A stretch of 5,371 nucleotides of DNA, taken from contig JBKGXV010000152.1 of NCBI GenBank assembly GCA_046546375.1, forward strand, positions 1-5,371. The letters run 5' to 3'. Of this stretch, positions 4,185 through 5,371 are shown piece by piece. Below the pieces are notes generated by a model that worked only from the letters and a program-made list of their open reading frames with translations, had not been told where the DNA came from and did no database searches. The translations under genes were made by a program, and so were the position numbers. The number at the start of each line of letters is the position of its first letter. The first letter of the stretch is position 1. This DNA is from JAEZKC01 sp046546375 (GTDB lineage Bacteria > Fibrobacterota > Chitinivibrionia > Chitinivibrionales > Chitinispirillaceae).

Positions 4185-5279
4185 CTATAGGAAAATAATG
4201 GCCAGTGCTGGTAGGGCAGTCAATGCCCATAAAAGCTTGTTCCAATCCCATAATCTCCTGCCGTTGAAACCACTAAACGGGAAAAAGAAGAAGAGTAGAT
4301 CAAAAGTCAGAAATAATCTTCCAACAGTTAAAAACGAGTTTACCATCGGATTAGACATCCCGGATAGTTGAACATAAGTCCATACTCCCAAAAGCGGCAC
4401 AATCACACCTGAAATACCATACAGGGCAATTTTTCCCAACAGGGGTATTCTCCTGCGGTAGTTCCACACCTTGTCTGCCGGATATACATTTCCCAACACG
4501 GGAAAAAAACCTCTCAGTAAAATGGCAATCACGAAGCTTAACGGAAACCCCGATTCCCAGATCCTAAACCTTACCTTACTTTTCATAATGCCTGCTGCAG
4601 TCTGCATGGCAACCTGTCGTGCTCCAAGCAGCAATGCAAATGATATGCTGTAGAAAAGGTATAACGAAAAGTTGCTTTGGTCTGGCAAAACATAGATCAG
4701 TAGGATCAAAAGATTCAGTATGAGTGTTGCAGTCCATTGAAGAACCGGGCTGTCGGGTTTGTGAACACCAGGGCGGGCCCAGAGAAAAAAACCGGGTGTC
4801 ATATAGTGAAACATCTTCAGCCACATCAGAAAAGTCCAACGCCCGTATCGTTCAAACTGTGCTCCCGGAGAGAGAATATCGAAACCGCGTGTGGCGAAAA
4901 GCTTGCTTGAGCTGGTGTTGTTGCCTTCAACCGCTGCGATGTATTCATCACAGCCCTGCTCGTTGAAAAATTCCAGTGCTTTCTCCGTTAGCCGCTGGCC
5001 AAGTTTTAAACCTCTGGCCTGTGGGGCTGTGAAAATCCAGGCAACTTTCCCTGTTTTGCGTCCATTGGGAAGCGTGAAAAGCTCAAGAATAACTCCAGCG
5101 ACTATCTTATCATCTTTCAGAGCAATGAAAGTGTGTGGACTGAAAGTTGCAAAAGCACCCTTGAACCAGCCAAATGAGCGGTAAAGGACTTTTCGCGTCG
5201 CCTTTTTTTCATCCCCTCTCATCAGGCGGATAACTGCATCTTTTCCATTATTATCCATACTTTTGTCTTTCATATGCAT
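4185..5279 (-). CDS. GNAT acetyltransferase fused to a degenerate S2P/M50-like membrane domain
   Basis: Predicted 364-residue membrane protein. Residues about 16-150 form a GNAT fold that would move an acyl group from acyl-CoA to an amine. The acyl-CoA loop is PQARGLKLG (86-94), where Lys92 replaces the middle Gly of the usual R-G-x-G-x-G/A. The C-terminal part of the fold has V-E-G-N-N-x-S-S…LF…RGF (117-133). Residues about 182-364 hold some six hydrophobic segments (near 183-199, 203-220, 244-260, 283-303, 316-334, 347-364). Their spacing and words (FRIWESGFPLSFVIAILL, GISGVIVPLLG, FFPFSGFNGRRLWDWN) resemble site-2 proteases of the archaeal/bacterial M50 type. The expected HExxH is RQVAM (221-225) and the LDG Asp is Asn (F338-N339-G340), so it should not be an active metalloprotease. 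The acetyl acceptor is unknown. The start is uncertain: ATG codons at 5279, 5273 and 5258 all lack a good ribosome-binding site. GNAT call firm; pseudoprotease call moderate. Confidence 0.85.
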   Translation of the reverse strand: MHMKDKSMDNNGKDAVIRLMRGDEKKATRKVLYRSFGWFKGAFATFSPHTFIALKDDKIVAGVILELFTLPNGRKTGKVAWIFTAPQARGLKLGQRLTEKALEFFNEQGCDEYIAAVEGNNTSSSKLFATRGFDILSPGAQFERYGRWTFLMWLKMFHYMTPGFFLWARPGVHKPDSPVLQWTATLILNLLILLIYVLPDQSNFSLYLFYSISFALLLGARQVAMQTAAGIMKSKVRFRIWESGFPLSFVIAILLRGFFPVLGNVYPADKVWNYRRRIPLLGKIALYGISGVIVPLLGVWTYVQLSGMSNPMVNSFLTVGRLFLTFDLLFFFFPFSGFNGRRLWDWNKLLWALTALPALAIIFL

Positions 5280-5371
5280 AACATGAGCTGCAATTGCTAT
5301 TCCTCTTCGCTGCGGAGGACCTTCGCTCAGAGCCCGCCGTCCTCGGGTTGTCGGAGCTCGGCATTGCCATG
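5280..5371. other. Upstream flank of the acetyltransferase-fusion gene
   Basis: GC-rich sequence running to the window edge. On the minus strand GAAGAGGA (5307-5300) is the only purine-rich candidate ribosome-binding site and lies about 20 bases before the first ATG (5279), too far for normal spacing. There is a CCTC/GGAGG palindrome (5301-5317), and GTTGTCGGAGCT (5347-5358) is identical to 3429-3440, so another intergenic repeat unit probably begins here. No convincing promoter was found. Confidence 0.45.

Overview
The window has the look of a Gram-negative bacterium of the Fibrobacterota–Chlorobiota–Bacteroidota (FCB) group. The main evidence is one large secreted beta-rich protein. It carries CBM4/9-like carbohydrate-binding modules, Ig-like sandwiches and a C-terminal tail resembling the type IX secretion sorting domain. 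Fibrobacterota/Chitinispirillum-like lineages would fit well, but two genes cannot fix the taxon.

Layout: only two protein genes are well supported, both on the minus strand, and they fill about 60% of the window. The downstream gene (648-2897) encodes a 749-residue exported protein with architecture signal peptide – CBM – Ig – CBM – Ig – CBM – sorting tail. It starts at an ATG preceded by a strong AAGGAGGT ribosome-binding site. The upstream gene (4185-5279) encodes a 364-residue fusion of an N-terminal GNAT acetyltransferase domain to a C-terminal multi-pass membrane domain. That membrane half reads like a site-2-protease (M50) fold whose zinc-binding and catalytic residues have been lost. 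The genes are almost 1.3 kb apart and are unlikely to form an operon.

The rest is unusually rich in structured non-coding sequence. A mosaic repeat of about 380-465 bp occurs twice in the same orientation, at 177-556 and 3676-4140, bracketing the exported-protein gene. Modules inside it are roughly 84-91% identical by hand alignment and are separated by copy-specific insertions. One GC-rich hairpin module occurs three times (twice in the left copy, once in the right). Its stem is kept by compensatory change: A-T in one copy, G-C in another, and the whole base pair absent in the third. A second element has two mutually exclusive hairpins preserved in both copies. Further TCCCG/CGGGA palindromes lie at 3363-3378, 3441-3458 and 3903-3934.

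The most interesting points are this structured, modular repeat family and the acetyltransferase–pseudoprotease fusion. No tRNA, rRNA, CRISPR array, transposase or complete mobile element was recognised. Identities are hand counts, domain calls come from motif reading, and no database search was run.
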